The translations under genes and the position numbers were made by a program. Shown piece after piece: positions 1 through 10,817 of a stretch of 64,000 nucleotides of DNA. This DNA comes from Capsaspora owczarzaki ATCC 30864 (Eukaryota; Opisthokonta; Filasterea). The DNA is taken from assembly GCF_000151315.2 (NCBI RefSeq), contig NW_011887304.1, positions 252,510 through 316,509 of the forward strand, given 5' to 3'. Position 1 is the first letter of the stretch. Each line of letters begins with the position of its first letter. The notes beneath the pieces were generated by a model. That model made no database searches and was not told the origin of the DNA. It saw only the letters and a list, made by a program, of their open reading frames with translations.

Positions 1-759
1 CCGTGACACGGCAAGCACTCGCTCATCATTTTCGACGATTTGTCCAAGCAGGCCGTCGCCTACCGTCAAATGTCCCTGCTGCTTCGTCGTCCCCCGGGTC
101 GTGAGGCTTACCCCGGTGATGTCTTCTACCTCCACTCTCGTCTGCTCGAGCGTGCCGCCAAGATGTCCGAGAAGCTCGGCGGCGGCTCCCTGACTGCCCT
201 CCCCATCATTGAGACCCAGGCTGGTGATGTCTCTGCTTACATTCCCACCAACGTCATTTCCATCACCGACGGCCAGATCTTCCTCGAGACTGAGCTCTTC
301 TACAAGGGTATCCGCCCCGCCATCAACGTCGGTCTGTCCGTCTCGCGTGTCGGCTCTGCTGCCCAAATCAAGGCCATGAAGCAGGTCGCCGGTACCATGA
401 AGCTCGAGCTTGCCCAGTACCGTGAGGTCGCTGCTTTCGCCCAATTCGGCTCGGATCTCGACGCCGCCACCCAGGAGCTGCTCAACCGCGGCACCCGTCT
501 TACTGAGCTCCTCAAGCAGCGCCAGTACACTCCCCTCCCCGTCGAGCTCCAGATCTGCATCATCTTCGCCGGTGTCCGTGGCTACCTTGACAAGCTTGAG
601 CCCAGCAAGGTCACCAAGTTCGAGGAGCAGTACAGCCGACACATCCAGGCCAACCACCAGGATGTCCTCGAGACCATCCGCACCGAGAAGCAGATCTCGC
701 CCGCCACCAACGACAAGCTCAAGAAGATTGTCGTCGATTTCCTTGCCACTTTCAACTAA
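1..759 (+). CDS. ATP5F1A: ATP synthase F1 subunit alpha, 3' end (partial)
   Basis: This is the C-terminal half of the mitochondrial F1 ATP synthase alpha subunit, the non-catalytic nucleotide-binding subunit of the alpha3beta3 ring. The frame is open from base 7 to the TAA at 757-759. It reads [15 protein letters not shown] and then [18 protein letters not shown], the highly conserved core, and goes on through the C-terminal helical domain to FLATFN. Roughly 250 of the usual 550 residues are present; the rest lies left of the window. The frame meets TGA at bases 4-6. Bases 2-15 nevertheless read almost exactly as the conserved FRDNGK codons with one base missing, so the very edge may carry a one-base error. 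An intron ending in the AG at 14-15 is the alternative. The identification itself is secure. Confidence 0.95.
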
Positions 760-2192
760 AGCGGCGGCAGTTGTGCGTGCACTTTTTCCTTGTGCCCCTG
801 TTCATCTCTACCACCTTTACTAACACCATCGCCACCATCTCTTCCACCCCCACCCCCGAAATCTTTTTGTACTGATGTTTTTTTTTTCTATTCTTCTTCT
901 CCCCCTCGTATAAATGTTGTCCTTTTTTTTTTTTTCGAAATTTGGAAACTTTTTTTTTAAAACCATTTGTTCGTTCACGACACATCTGATCATCACCATC
1001 ATCACCATCATCATCATCATCGCCAGCGTAGCTTGTATTCAGGATGACGAGCCGTGCCAAATTCAATGACACTGTGTTGGGGGTTTTGCGAGCTGAACAA
1101 ACACGGTCAAATTGCAACAGATGCAGAAATCGTTGGTTGCACAAATGCAGGGCCGAAGAAGGATAGCAAGCGTGGCTCTTTGATCCAACCTACCCAAACC
1201 AATCAATCGACTACTACCAAAGAAGGACAGCGTGTCACTCTTTGTTTCTGTGCTTCCACCTCTTCTTCTCCAAAAGTAAGCTCACTGCACATCATCAAAA
1301 CCCCAAAACCAAGCCAATCCACTGTCTCTTTGTTCAATGCTCTCTGCTTCTCGTATGCAGCCATATCTGCACCTGCAGCGACCGACCAGCGGGGCATTTT
1401 TCACCACAAAATACCACAAAACAAAAACAAAACAAAAACAAAAACAAAAACACAAAATGGCCCACCGCTGGCCGCTGCTGGCCGCTGCTGGCCCACTTCG
1501 AAATGGATGGCCATGCGCAGACTCGAACACCATCGCTGAAGAATGGAGGAGGAGGTGGATGGGGGGGGACAGGGGCGCGGTCTCAGCACAAACGAGCGCA
1601 AAACTACGAAGCCAAGGGAGTCGTGCAGCACCGCTGTGTCCGCTTTCCCACCTCACCTTCCACCTCCTCCTCCGCTTCTCTGCCTCCTGCGCTCTGGGCC
1701 TCGGATGCAAACTGTTGCGACAATCTATAAGAATATCAAGCAGAAGAGGCGACAGAGTGACTGGCAGTGAAAGCGCGCCATGTTGAACAAACCACAGAAA
1801 GGCAAAAACAAAATCCTCCGCATGCCCAAAACCACATCAGCCGATAAGGACTCGAGCGCGTCGCCTCGTCTCCCCCACCTCCACCTCTTGGAGGCGCCGC
1901 TTGTCAACGATCACAGTGGGAGCGACGACTAAAATAGGCCCGCGTGGGAAGGGCCGGAGCGACAGGCGACAGGCGACAGGCTGCGTTGCGGTGGTGTGAG
2001 GCAGGACCGACTCTCCAACCACAAAGCGTCGGAGGTGCGACAAGAGCTCCACACTCGAAGCCATCCATCCACCCATCCACCCATCCATCCATCCACACAC
2101 AACTGGCGCTCAGCAATGTGAAAGTGAATTCGCGGACGAGGCGTCTTTTGAAACACTGCGAGCTCACCTTTCCTTTGTCAACGTCTCTGCAG
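760..2192. other. Intergenic region, no supported gene
   Basis: This stretch holds the 3' UTR of the ATP synthase gene (T-rich runs near 870-960) and the upstream region of the LRR receptor. It contains an AC-rich CAAAACAAAAAC tract near 1418-1455, a short CATC/CCAC repeat near 2060-2098, and several overlapping open frames on both strands. None has a recognisable domain, a splice pattern or coding-like composition. No promoter element can be assigned with confidence. Confidence 0.6.
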
Positions 2193-5100
2193 ATGACACC
2201 AAAAAGGGCTTGCTTTTGGTCTGCTGCTGCTGCTGCTGTTTGGCGTGATGTGTCACGTCCAGCTGGCTCAAGCAGCCGATGCGTGTGGCACTGGCGGCGT
2301 GTGCTTCTGCGGGGGATCCACTGTCAATTGCCAAAGCAGAAATCTCACTGAGATTCCAAGCGAAATCCCAGTTGGCACCACGAGCCTGTACGTGCAGCCG
2401 ATGAGTTGACCTTGAATTGAAGCATTGCCCTCCCTCATAATTGGCATACGGTCGACAGGAGTCTATATGACAACCAAATCACCAGCCTTCCTGCCTCTGC
2501 ATTCACAAGCCTGACTGCGCTGGTTGCCGTGTACGTAAGCAAGAGAACCATGAGTGATGCAGAACGAATAGCTCACACGACGATCTGTAGGTATTTACAA
2601 GACAACCAGATTACCGCCGTTCCCGCCTCTGCCTTCGCAGGCATGACTACCCTGAAACAACTGTAAGCACGCAAAGTCGGAACCAATCACGCGCAAAACG
2701 ACTCACTTATTGGGCCTCGATCTGCAGGCACCTGGCGAACAACCAACTTACCAGCATTTCTACCGGCACATTCGCAGGCCTGACTTCGCTGGTGTCCTTG
2801 TAAGCAAGCAGAGGCAGGAACATTCAATCGCACACGACTCACTCGTTTGCGACTTGTATCTGTAGATATCTGGCTGGCAACCAAATCACCACCATTCCCC
2901 TAAACGCATTCGTCGACCTCACTCAACTTGTTGGCCTGTACGTAAGCTAGAGCCATGACAGATTCAACCCGAATGACTCACCTGTTCGTACCACGATCTG
3001 CAGGGAGCTGAACAACAACCAGATTACCGACATTCCCGCCTCTTCCTTCACTGGCCTGTCTGGCATGAAACGCTTGTAAGCAAGCAAAATCCTTCAACAA
3101 TCAAACACAAACGACTCACTTACTGGGACACACTTTCTGCAGGACCCTGAATAACAACCAAATCACCATCCTGTCCGCCAACGCATTCACGGGCCTGACT
3201 GCGCTGACAGAATTGTAAGCAAGCCAGAAAGCCTGAAACATCAAACTCCAATGGCTCACTCTCATTCGCGACTCGATCTGCAGGTATCTTTCCAGCAACA
3301 CCATCACCAGCATTTCCGCAAACGCGTTCACTGGCCTATCTGCGCTGACCATGGTGTAAGCAAGAAAAGACATGACAATAGCGCACAAACGACACTCACT
3401 CGGTTTTGCTCCACACAATGTCCAGGGAACTACAATTCAACCAAATCACTAGCATTGCTTCAAACTCATTCACAGGCCTGTCTTCGCTGATTTTCCTGTA
3501 AAACACGCACAGCCATAAAAAGTCGAGCGCATGAAACTCACTAGTTCACCATCATCTCTACACATCTAGGGGGCTCAGTAGCAACCGCATCACCAGCATT
3601 TCTGACAACGCATTCACAGGCCTGACTCAGCTGGTTTCCTTGTGAGCAAGCGTCGACTGGTAGAATCTCACACAAACAGCTCATTCGTTTGCGCCTCCAT
3701 TTGTGTAGAACTCTATTTAGCAACCAGATCACCAGCATTTCCGCCTCTGCACTCACAGGCATGCCTGTACTGCTCCAATTGTAAGCAAGCAAAAGTCACG
3801 AACAATCGCACACAAAATGGCTCACTCGCTTTGCTACTACTCGATCTGCAGGCGAATCAGTGACAACCAGATGACCAGCATTCCCGCCAACGCATTTCAA
3901 AGTTTCCCGGCGCTGATGCTCTTGTAAATTGGCAACTCGCATTGCACGTACTTGATTCACCTCTCACTTCCAGTTGCTCTTAGGACTTTGACTGGCAATC
4001 CCTTCACCACTTTGCCGCCCGGGCTGTTTCAGGGCATGCAGAACGACATGTACTTGACATATGACGGCCAATTCTTCCAATATCTGGCCCCCAACAACTT
4101 TACCTTTGGTGGGAACACTGTCGCTCCGCCCAGCACATACGGCAATGCATCCTACCCATACAGTAAGATTTTGAGAGGGCCCTGCAATTCCCATGCGATC
4201 ATTCTCACTGACTTTTGAAACGCAGAGTGTGATACATTCTGTGCCACCTGCTATGCCGCAGGGCCCGGGTCGTGTTGCGCGACCAACTGTCTGACATGCA
4301 CTTCATCCACTGTGTGCACTCAGTGCTCTGAAGACTACGGCGTCATGGAAGGGTCCTGCGTTCCCCTGTCTGTCATTGCCTCCTCCGCTTCAGTCGCGTC
4401 CACGCAATCTGCGTCGGTTGCGTCTCTCGTTTCCGCTACTTCGGAGCTCTCGGCATCCTTTGCTTCGCTGGCTACTGCATCATCAGCTTCTGACGCTTCC
4501 GCTACCTCAGCGTTTTATGCTTCACGCGCGTCTGCATCTTCCGCCTCGGAAATGTCTGCTTCCGACGCCTCCGCTACCTCGGCGTCTCTTGCTTCCCTCG
4601 CTTCTGAATCTTCTGCTTCTATTGAGTCTGCTGCAAGCGCATCATCTGCGTCTGTCGCTTCTGACGTTTCCGCCACGTCGGCGTCAGTCGCCTCACAGGC
4701 CTCTGCATCGGCCGCCAGTGCTTCATCCGTCTGGCAGACGTCGGCTGCATCTGCCGCGTCCAATGCGCCAAAGGGTTCAAGTGACTCAGATTCATGGCCT
4801 ATTATTCTCGGAGTGATTCTTGGCCTGTTAGCTCTCATCTTGTTGGTTGCGCTGGCAGTGGCTCTTCGGCGTCGTCGCTCTCCAGCGGCACTGGCAACCA
4901 CTGCATCGGCTACCAAACTACGCGAGCCAACATCTGACTCATCCGACCCGACCTACCAGACCGTCGGCACTGTGCTGAACGCTGTGAATCCAGCCTACGA
5001 CATTCTGTCTGCCAATCCAACCTATGACTCTTCATCGGCGAATCCCACCTACAACACTTTGTCTCCTCCTGGCAACCACGCCTTGTACGAACACGTTGAC

Positions 5101-5496
5101 ACAAAGCCCCAGGCTCCTGCGTCGGAGCAGGTGTATGCTGAGGCATCCATGTCTGCATCCGGTGAAACGAAAGCCTCAGGCAGCAGCGGTGTCGATTACG
5201 CCGATCCCTCGCTGCCCAATGCCTCGTCTGTCCGTGTGCCGCCCACGTCCACACCAACCTCTTACTCGGCGATCACTGTTGTGCCATCTGAGCAGACGTA
5301 CGAAGCAGTGTCTGCTACTGGCGCCCATGCCGTGTACGACGATGTTGGCGCAATGACCAAAGCTTCTGGTGTCGAGTACGCCAATCCTTCCCTGCCCAGT
5401 CCTTCTTCTGTTGGCGTGCCGCCCGCGTTCTCGCCAACCTCTTACGCGACTGTCACTGTACCTTCCTCACAGACCGAGAAGGTCGACAGCGCGTGA
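2193..5496 (+). CDS. Leucine-rich repeat transmembrane receptor with tyrosine-rich tail
   Basis: This is a type I membrane receptor. Its order is signal peptide (six Leu from 2221), LRRNT with CFCGG, about 12 LRRs, a Cys-rich module, a Ser/Ala stalk, a membrane helix near 4800-4870 followed by RRRR, and a tail of about 200 residues. The LRRs lie on exons 2459-2530, 2591-2662, 2728-2799, 2866-2937, 3004-3075, 3143-3214, 3284-3355, 3426-3497, 3570-3641, 3709-3780 and 3852-3923, each exactly 72 bases and split after codon base two. Exons 3984-4162 and 4226-5496 follow. The tail carries NPAYDI, NPTYDS, NPTYNT, LYEHV, TYEAV, VYDDV, EYANP and SYATV, which resemble PTB and SH2 docking sites. There is no kinase domain. 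The start is uncertain: the ATG at 2193 joins the signal peptide frame only if one A of the run 2201-2205 is dropped, and the next in-frame ATG (2248) falls inside the hydrophobic core. The ligand is unknown. Confidence 0.85.
4379..4770 (+). repeat. Ser/Ala-rich coding repeat (receptor stalk)
   Basis: This is an irregular tandem repeat in the LRR receptor gene with units such as SASVAS and ASATSAS, about 130 residues between the Cys-rich module and the membrane helix. Such stretches usually form extended, often O-glycosylated stalks. Period and phase are clear by eye, but unit boundaries drift. Confidence 0.8.
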
Positions 5497-5786
5497 TTTC
5501 GTACATTGTTTGTTGATTTCACTCTGTGTTTTTGTTTTTTTGTCTCTTGCTCCCGCCCACCTTTTTCTCTTTTCTTTGACCAAGTACGCCGAACGCGCTT
5601 CATCACACTCAAGATTATTCTCGCTTCTTTTGAGAGTGATCGTTGCCGCGTTCAACAAGCGGAGCATTTTGCATTGTAGACATTTTTGTATCAATGAAGG
5701 CTGCACTATGAGTCGTTGACGTTGAATTGCAGTGGTAGTACAGTAGTACCGTCGTAGGATTTATTTGCTTGGTGGCGAATTGCTCG

Positions 5787-7887
5787 TCAAGATAATACCG
5801 TGGCCCTTGGTTGGATGGAGGCGGCACCAAAGATTGTGCTCGTCTCAAAGGGTTGAGTTGCTGCGGTCGCCAAGGAAAGGACGGTGGCACCTGCACTGGT
5901 TGCTGTCCCATTTGTGGTTGCGCTACTTGTGGTGGTTGCTGGGTGGAGCGACTCATCGGCGTGAGACTGGGTCTGGTCGAGATAGATGGCGGAAACGACG
6001 CCGCCCACGAAAATGAAAAGGCACACCATGAGATAGGCAAGACGCTGGAGACGCACCTTGCGCGGCAGCTTGGCCGACTGCGCGGAACGAACCATGGCTG
6101 CTGCCCGACGTGTCAATGTCGCAAACGAGGATTGTTTCTTGAAACTCTGCTTGCGGGCACGCCGAGCCATCTCGTTGTCAACACCATCGTCCGCGTCGTT
6201 GTCGCCGTCTTCCTCTTCGACGTCGGAGACATTGCCAGAAGAGGAGGTGCTGGCAACTTCATGCGTGACCAAGCTGAGGCGGTCGGTCTTTTTGACAGCG
6301 CCTCCTCCGCCGTTAGACAGTTGCTCAAGTTGGAGCGCGCCTCCCTCAACGTCGCCAGTGTTGCCTTCACTGGCCGCCTCGATGCCGTCCTGCGCTCGCG
6401 CGTTCGCCGCAACCGCCTGCTCGTCCCAATTCGTGCGGAAGATGCACACAACCATCGAGCAGCATTGCACCAAGAGGCCCACCGCCAGACCCGTCCACAG
6501 CCCATGCAGACCCCAGTTTGCTCCAAACACGAGCGCAAAGCAGAGGGGAATACCGACGATCCAAAAGCCAACGAGATTGAGAATGGCGCCCAGCTTTTGC
6601 CGACCACAACCACGGAGAATGCCGGAAGCCACAGCCTGGGTAAAGTCGAACAGCTGAAAGCATGCTACGATCGGAATCACCTCTGCGACGAGGGCCACCA
6701 CATCCTCCTCGGTGGTGTAGATTCGACCCACCACGCTCCTGGTCGACAGGATGAGTATGATTGAGCAGACTGCCACAAACAGGATGAGCAGCATGCCAGT
6801 GTGCGCGGCACGACGAGCCACGCGTGGCTTGTTGGCACCGAGCAGCGTGCCGACGCGAATGTTGCACGCGACCGAAATGCCGAGCGGAATCTGGAAGGTG
6901 AGCGAAGCCACCTGCAAAATGATGGCCTGCGAAGCGAGCTCCACCGTCCCGAGCATGCCAGCCAGCAGCGATCCGAGCTCAAACGACCACCACTCGAGGC
7001 AAATCATGAGCAGACCAGGAATGGCGAGGCGAACGAACTGGCCCCACTCGAACAAGCACAGCACCGTCCACCCACGCCACGTATCCACATACACTTTGGA
7101 TTTCAGAATGTAAGTGAGCAACGCGGCCACCATGACGAGCATTGTGAGCCAAAGCGCGTGCGCGGCTCCGAGGAAGCCCATGTCAAAGACGTAAATGAAG
7201 AGGTAGTGGAGCAGCGCGTTGACGCCGACGCCCAGCATGCAGGCATAGTTGGCTGGCTTGAGGATGGACTGGGCTTGGAGATAGCGGTTCATGAGAATCC
7301 AGAGCATGTCGAGCGGCAGGCGCGGGAGCAGGCGACGCATAAACTGACCCGTCAAACGTGCAACGTGCGCGTCCTGCTGGAGCCCGATGAGCAGGTACTC
7401 GGCATTCAACCAAATGGCCGCAACCGGAAAGCAGGTCATGAACTCAATGACCAGTGCACGCTGGAAGATGTCGCCAACGCGCTTCTTGTTGTTGGCGCCG
7501 AAACTCTGGGCGCAGAGCGTTTCCATGGCCGTTGCGAGGCCAATCACCATGCTCAGACCCGTCACGTTCGACAAGAGCGTTCCGAGCACGGACGCGTCGA
7601 GTTCTTCCTTGCCGATATGTCCGACAAAGATGGCGCTGATAAAGTTCAAGCTCATCTGCAAAAAGCTCGTCAACACGACAGGCCATGCCAACCGAGCCAG
7701 CTGGAGCATTTCGCGCAGCCGTTTCCGAGAAAAGACACGACGGATTGGTTTACAGCGCGCCGATGCCGCAGCCACAAGCTCGTCGTCATCTGCCCATGGA
7801 TCGTCCATGTCGAGCTGTTCGATCTGATGGCCTCCAAACCCGTCCGACGATTTTGGCTTTGAGCGCGTGGTTTTTGCATCATCCTCA

Positions 7888-7920
<33 letters not shown>

Positions 7921-8909
7921 TCCGAGGACGATGCAGTCGGTAGCATCTTCCCATCAGAGCTTTCTTGCGCAAGTTGAAATGTGTCTTGGTCTTCTTGCTC
8001 TTGTGCTTCTGCTTCTGCTTCTGCTTGTCGGCCATCCTTGTGGTGAGACATGTCACTCGTGGTGGCGAACGTCACTGGCACTGGCGACGGAGATTGTCCG
8101 ATCCGTGATGTCAGACGCCCACCTCGATGCTCATGATGATGCTCCAGTAGTGATGCTGGTCCTTGGTCTTGGTCTTGGTCTTGGTCTTGGTCTGTATGAT
8201 CAGCCCGGAGCGGACTGTGATGATGTGAATGACGGTGATGGTGACCACCGCTGCTAGCATGGGTCGTGCGGTCTGCACTCACGCCGGCCGCGGCCTCGAT
8301 GGCACCCAGCGTGGGCACCATGAATGGCGACGTGAACATTGCAATCTGCGCAGTCGGAGAGTGCGGCGGCACTGCGCGACCGAGCCGCGGGCTGCGAGGC
8401 GCCAAATGGCTGCTTCCCGCCATTGGACTGTGCGACTGCTGCGGCAGCTGCTGGCGATCCTCATCACGATGGGACGCCGCATCGCCATCAGCATTGGCAT
8501 GCTTACTGTCATCGCTGGAGAGCTTGCCGAGTGGCTGGCGGGACGGACTCGCGTCGCGTGGCAGGAGGAGCGCTGGGGCGTCCACATGTCGGTGATGACC
8601 GAGCGGCTGCTGCTGATGCTGCTGATGCTGATGCGTCGCACCGCTCACAGGACTATGATGACTATGAACAAGCGCATGGCGATGACTAGGATGTTGGTTG
8701 CCGGTTGGGCTCGCACTGTGCGACAGAAGAGTGCTCGGCTTGTGCTGAGGAGCGGCATGTGGTCGGCTGAGCGTCTCAGAATCCAAGTCAGACAACTCGT
8801 CCAAATCCATGTCGTGTGACCCGGCAACATGATCAATGCGGAGGAGCACGGCTCGACTGCTGCCACGACGTGCGAGCAGCCCCGACGGCACAGGCGAATC
8901 GGACATCAA
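5787..8909 (-). CDS. MATE-family multidrug/toxin efflux transporter
   Basis: The gene is a single exon of 1040 residues. From about residue 400 it reads as a MATE (multidrug and toxic compound extrusion) antiporter: RLAWPVVLTSFLQMSLNF, FVGHIGKEELDA, then twelve hydrophobic segments in two bundles, including SGILRGCGRQKLGAILNL in the second half. The family exports organic cations in exchange for H+ or Na+. The first 390 residues are low complexity: His/Gln-rich runs, DQDQDQ from a GGTCTT repeat at about 8160-8195, and an 11-12 Asp run from TCG repeats near 7890-7920. The C-terminal 200 residues are also disordered except for one more hydrophobic helix (YLMVCLFIFVGGVVSAIYL), giving a 13-TM layout as in animal MATE1. 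The start is the double ATG at 8907-8909. About 290 bases separate its stop from the convergent LRR receptor gene. Substrate cannot be told from sequence. Confidence 0.9.
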
Positions 8910-9128
8910 TCAATAAGAAGAGGAGGAGGAAAAGGACTGACTGAGACTGAGAGCCTGAGAGACTCGGACGTTTGATGGGAACTACAATGGGGTCGATCTG
9001 GAGATTTTCACAGTCTAGGAATCAGAGGTACATGTCAAATCTCGCACAAAAGCCTGGAGTTCAACCTGAATGAAAGATGTCTTTGGCAAAACAGCTCACA
9101 ACTTTGACTGTTAACAACGCACACTTGG

Positions 9129-10643
9129 TTACTGACGACTCAGGAGAAGCTGAACAAGGGGCAGAACAACTTTGCGCGACGCAGCGGTATTCTCCTGAGC
9201 AAAGGACGCGAATGGCACGGGGAGACCGAGCCGCTGGTGATCGCCCTCCGCGAAGGATTCCGTGGCAGCAGAGCAGTCCACAGGCACAATTTCTCTCAGT
9301 TGTAGATTGGCCTTGCCATCCCCGGCACAGTCAATGGCAAGTTGTCTTGCGCGGGCGGGCTGCGCGCGATCAATGACTGCGAGCTGGCGGCAAAACTTTT
9401 CTCCAACATAGAACGATGTCATGATGACGAGCAGCGCAATGTTTTTTCGCGCCATGAAGGCGTGCACGGCCTGCAACACAATGGGCGTTTCTGGTGCGGC
9501 CACAAGCGTTTCGCGTTCGCATCGCCGAGTGGCCATCTCGAAAAGGGAAAGCCCGACGGAGGAAATTCCGAAAGGGACAGGGGACGCCAGGTCCTCTTTG
9601 TAATCCTTGCGAAGCAGCTCGTCTAGAGTGAGCGACGCCTGCGAGAACTTGGCATCATTCAGCAGCGAAAACAGCTCGGGGCGCGGGGTTGGCACCAGCC
9701 GTGCAAGTCGTTCCACCAGCGCCACGTCCGCTTCAGTGGTCCGTCCTTTGGTCGAGTCGCAATTCACAGTGTCGAGCAAGATGGTGCCGTACAACAGCTC
9801 CGCGATGGGCTCAGGGAGCACTTCGCTTGCCGAGCGCTGCGGCTGCGCGTCCAACAGCAAGCGAGCAATCAGCGTGGCGCAAGAGCCCGCCATTTCAATC
9901 ACTCGGTTGACGCCGGATGCGCGTGCACACATTGCGTCGTCGACATGGTGGTCAATGATTTGGGTGACGAATGGCTCCAATGCCCGCTGATTCGCAGCCA
10001 GTCGATTGTGGTCGACCAGTGTCACGCGCAGCGACGCCAAAGCCGAGGTAGACGGCGGGCCCGCCTTCCCCACGAGCGTATCCACGAGGTCCGACAGGTC
10101 CAAGTCGTCCAGGAAGAGCAGCGACGATGTGTCGAGCTTGAGCCGGTGGAACATGAACGTCGCTTCCGTTCGCAGCGGGAACTCTGCTCTCGGGATGTTC
10201 ATCAACGGAATAATGGACACCGATGGCACTGGCACCACAGGATGCACTGGGATGGCAGCAGGGCCGGCGGTCTGGTTGGCCTGGCTGTTGCTGGCCTGCT
10301 GGTTGTTGAGCGCAAAGGCCAATGCAATGGAGCACGCCATCGAGTCGAGGTCGGACGCCTCGTTGCCCATAATCACATGAAGGATGGGTGATGATTCTCG
10401 CGTGATGCCATCAGCAGCAGGAGTAGGAGCAGCAGCAGTAGGAGCAGCAGCGTCGGCAGCAGCGAGCGATTTCAGCTTGGTCAATGCAGTCTGAGCCACA
10501 CAGACAATAAAAACACACAGAGGTCAGCAACAAAGATGCTCAAAGTTCAACGTCCAACAGCATGAGTACGGGATGAAAAGTGGGCAGACAACCTGAAGCA
10601 CGGCGCGACGCGATTGCAGAAAAGTGGTCAAGGCGAGTGACAT
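9129..10643 (-). CDS. Exopolyphosphatase, DHH/DHHA2 family (PPX1-like)
   Basis: There are two exons, 10593-10643 and 9129-10490, for about 470 residues. The protein has the PPX1/PRUNE layout: HVIMGNEASDLDSMACS (metal-binding Asp residues of motif I), LVDHNRL (motif III-like), and IIDHHVDD (the DHH motif), followed by a DHHA2 domain from about residue 270. Yeast PPX1 splits inorganic polyphosphate processively with Mn2+ or Mg2+. An intact DHH rather than the DHR of animal prune favours a PPX1-type enzyme. The first exon encodes MSLALTTFLQSRRAVLQ, basic and amphipathic, followed by an Ala/Pro-rich linker; mitochondrial import is possible but not proven. The gene lies close behind the SNX27-like gene on the same strand. 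Confidence 0.88.
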
Positions 10644-10817
10644 TTTCTGAGACGGCAAGACAAAATAAAAAAGACTACAACGGTATGGTAAATCGAGAGC
10701 CGAAGAAAATACCAAACTACACCATCATGGGAGACCGAGGGTAATATATGACACAGGCTGTACTAAACAAAACTCAGCAACCTGGCAAACAACCCAAACA
10801 AAATGCACACAATCCGA

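Noticed and set aside
909-916. TATA-like TATAAATG
   Set aside because: It lies just behind the ATP synthase stop in 3' UTR sequence with no gene starting downstream for over 1 kb.
1054-1786. Several overlapping open frames on both strands
   Set aside because: No splice pattern, domain or coding-like composition; AC-rich and simple sequence explain them.
4376-4916. Leu/Arg-rich frames overlapping the receptor stalk
   Set aside because: They are off-frame readings of the Ser/Ala repeat in the receptor gene.
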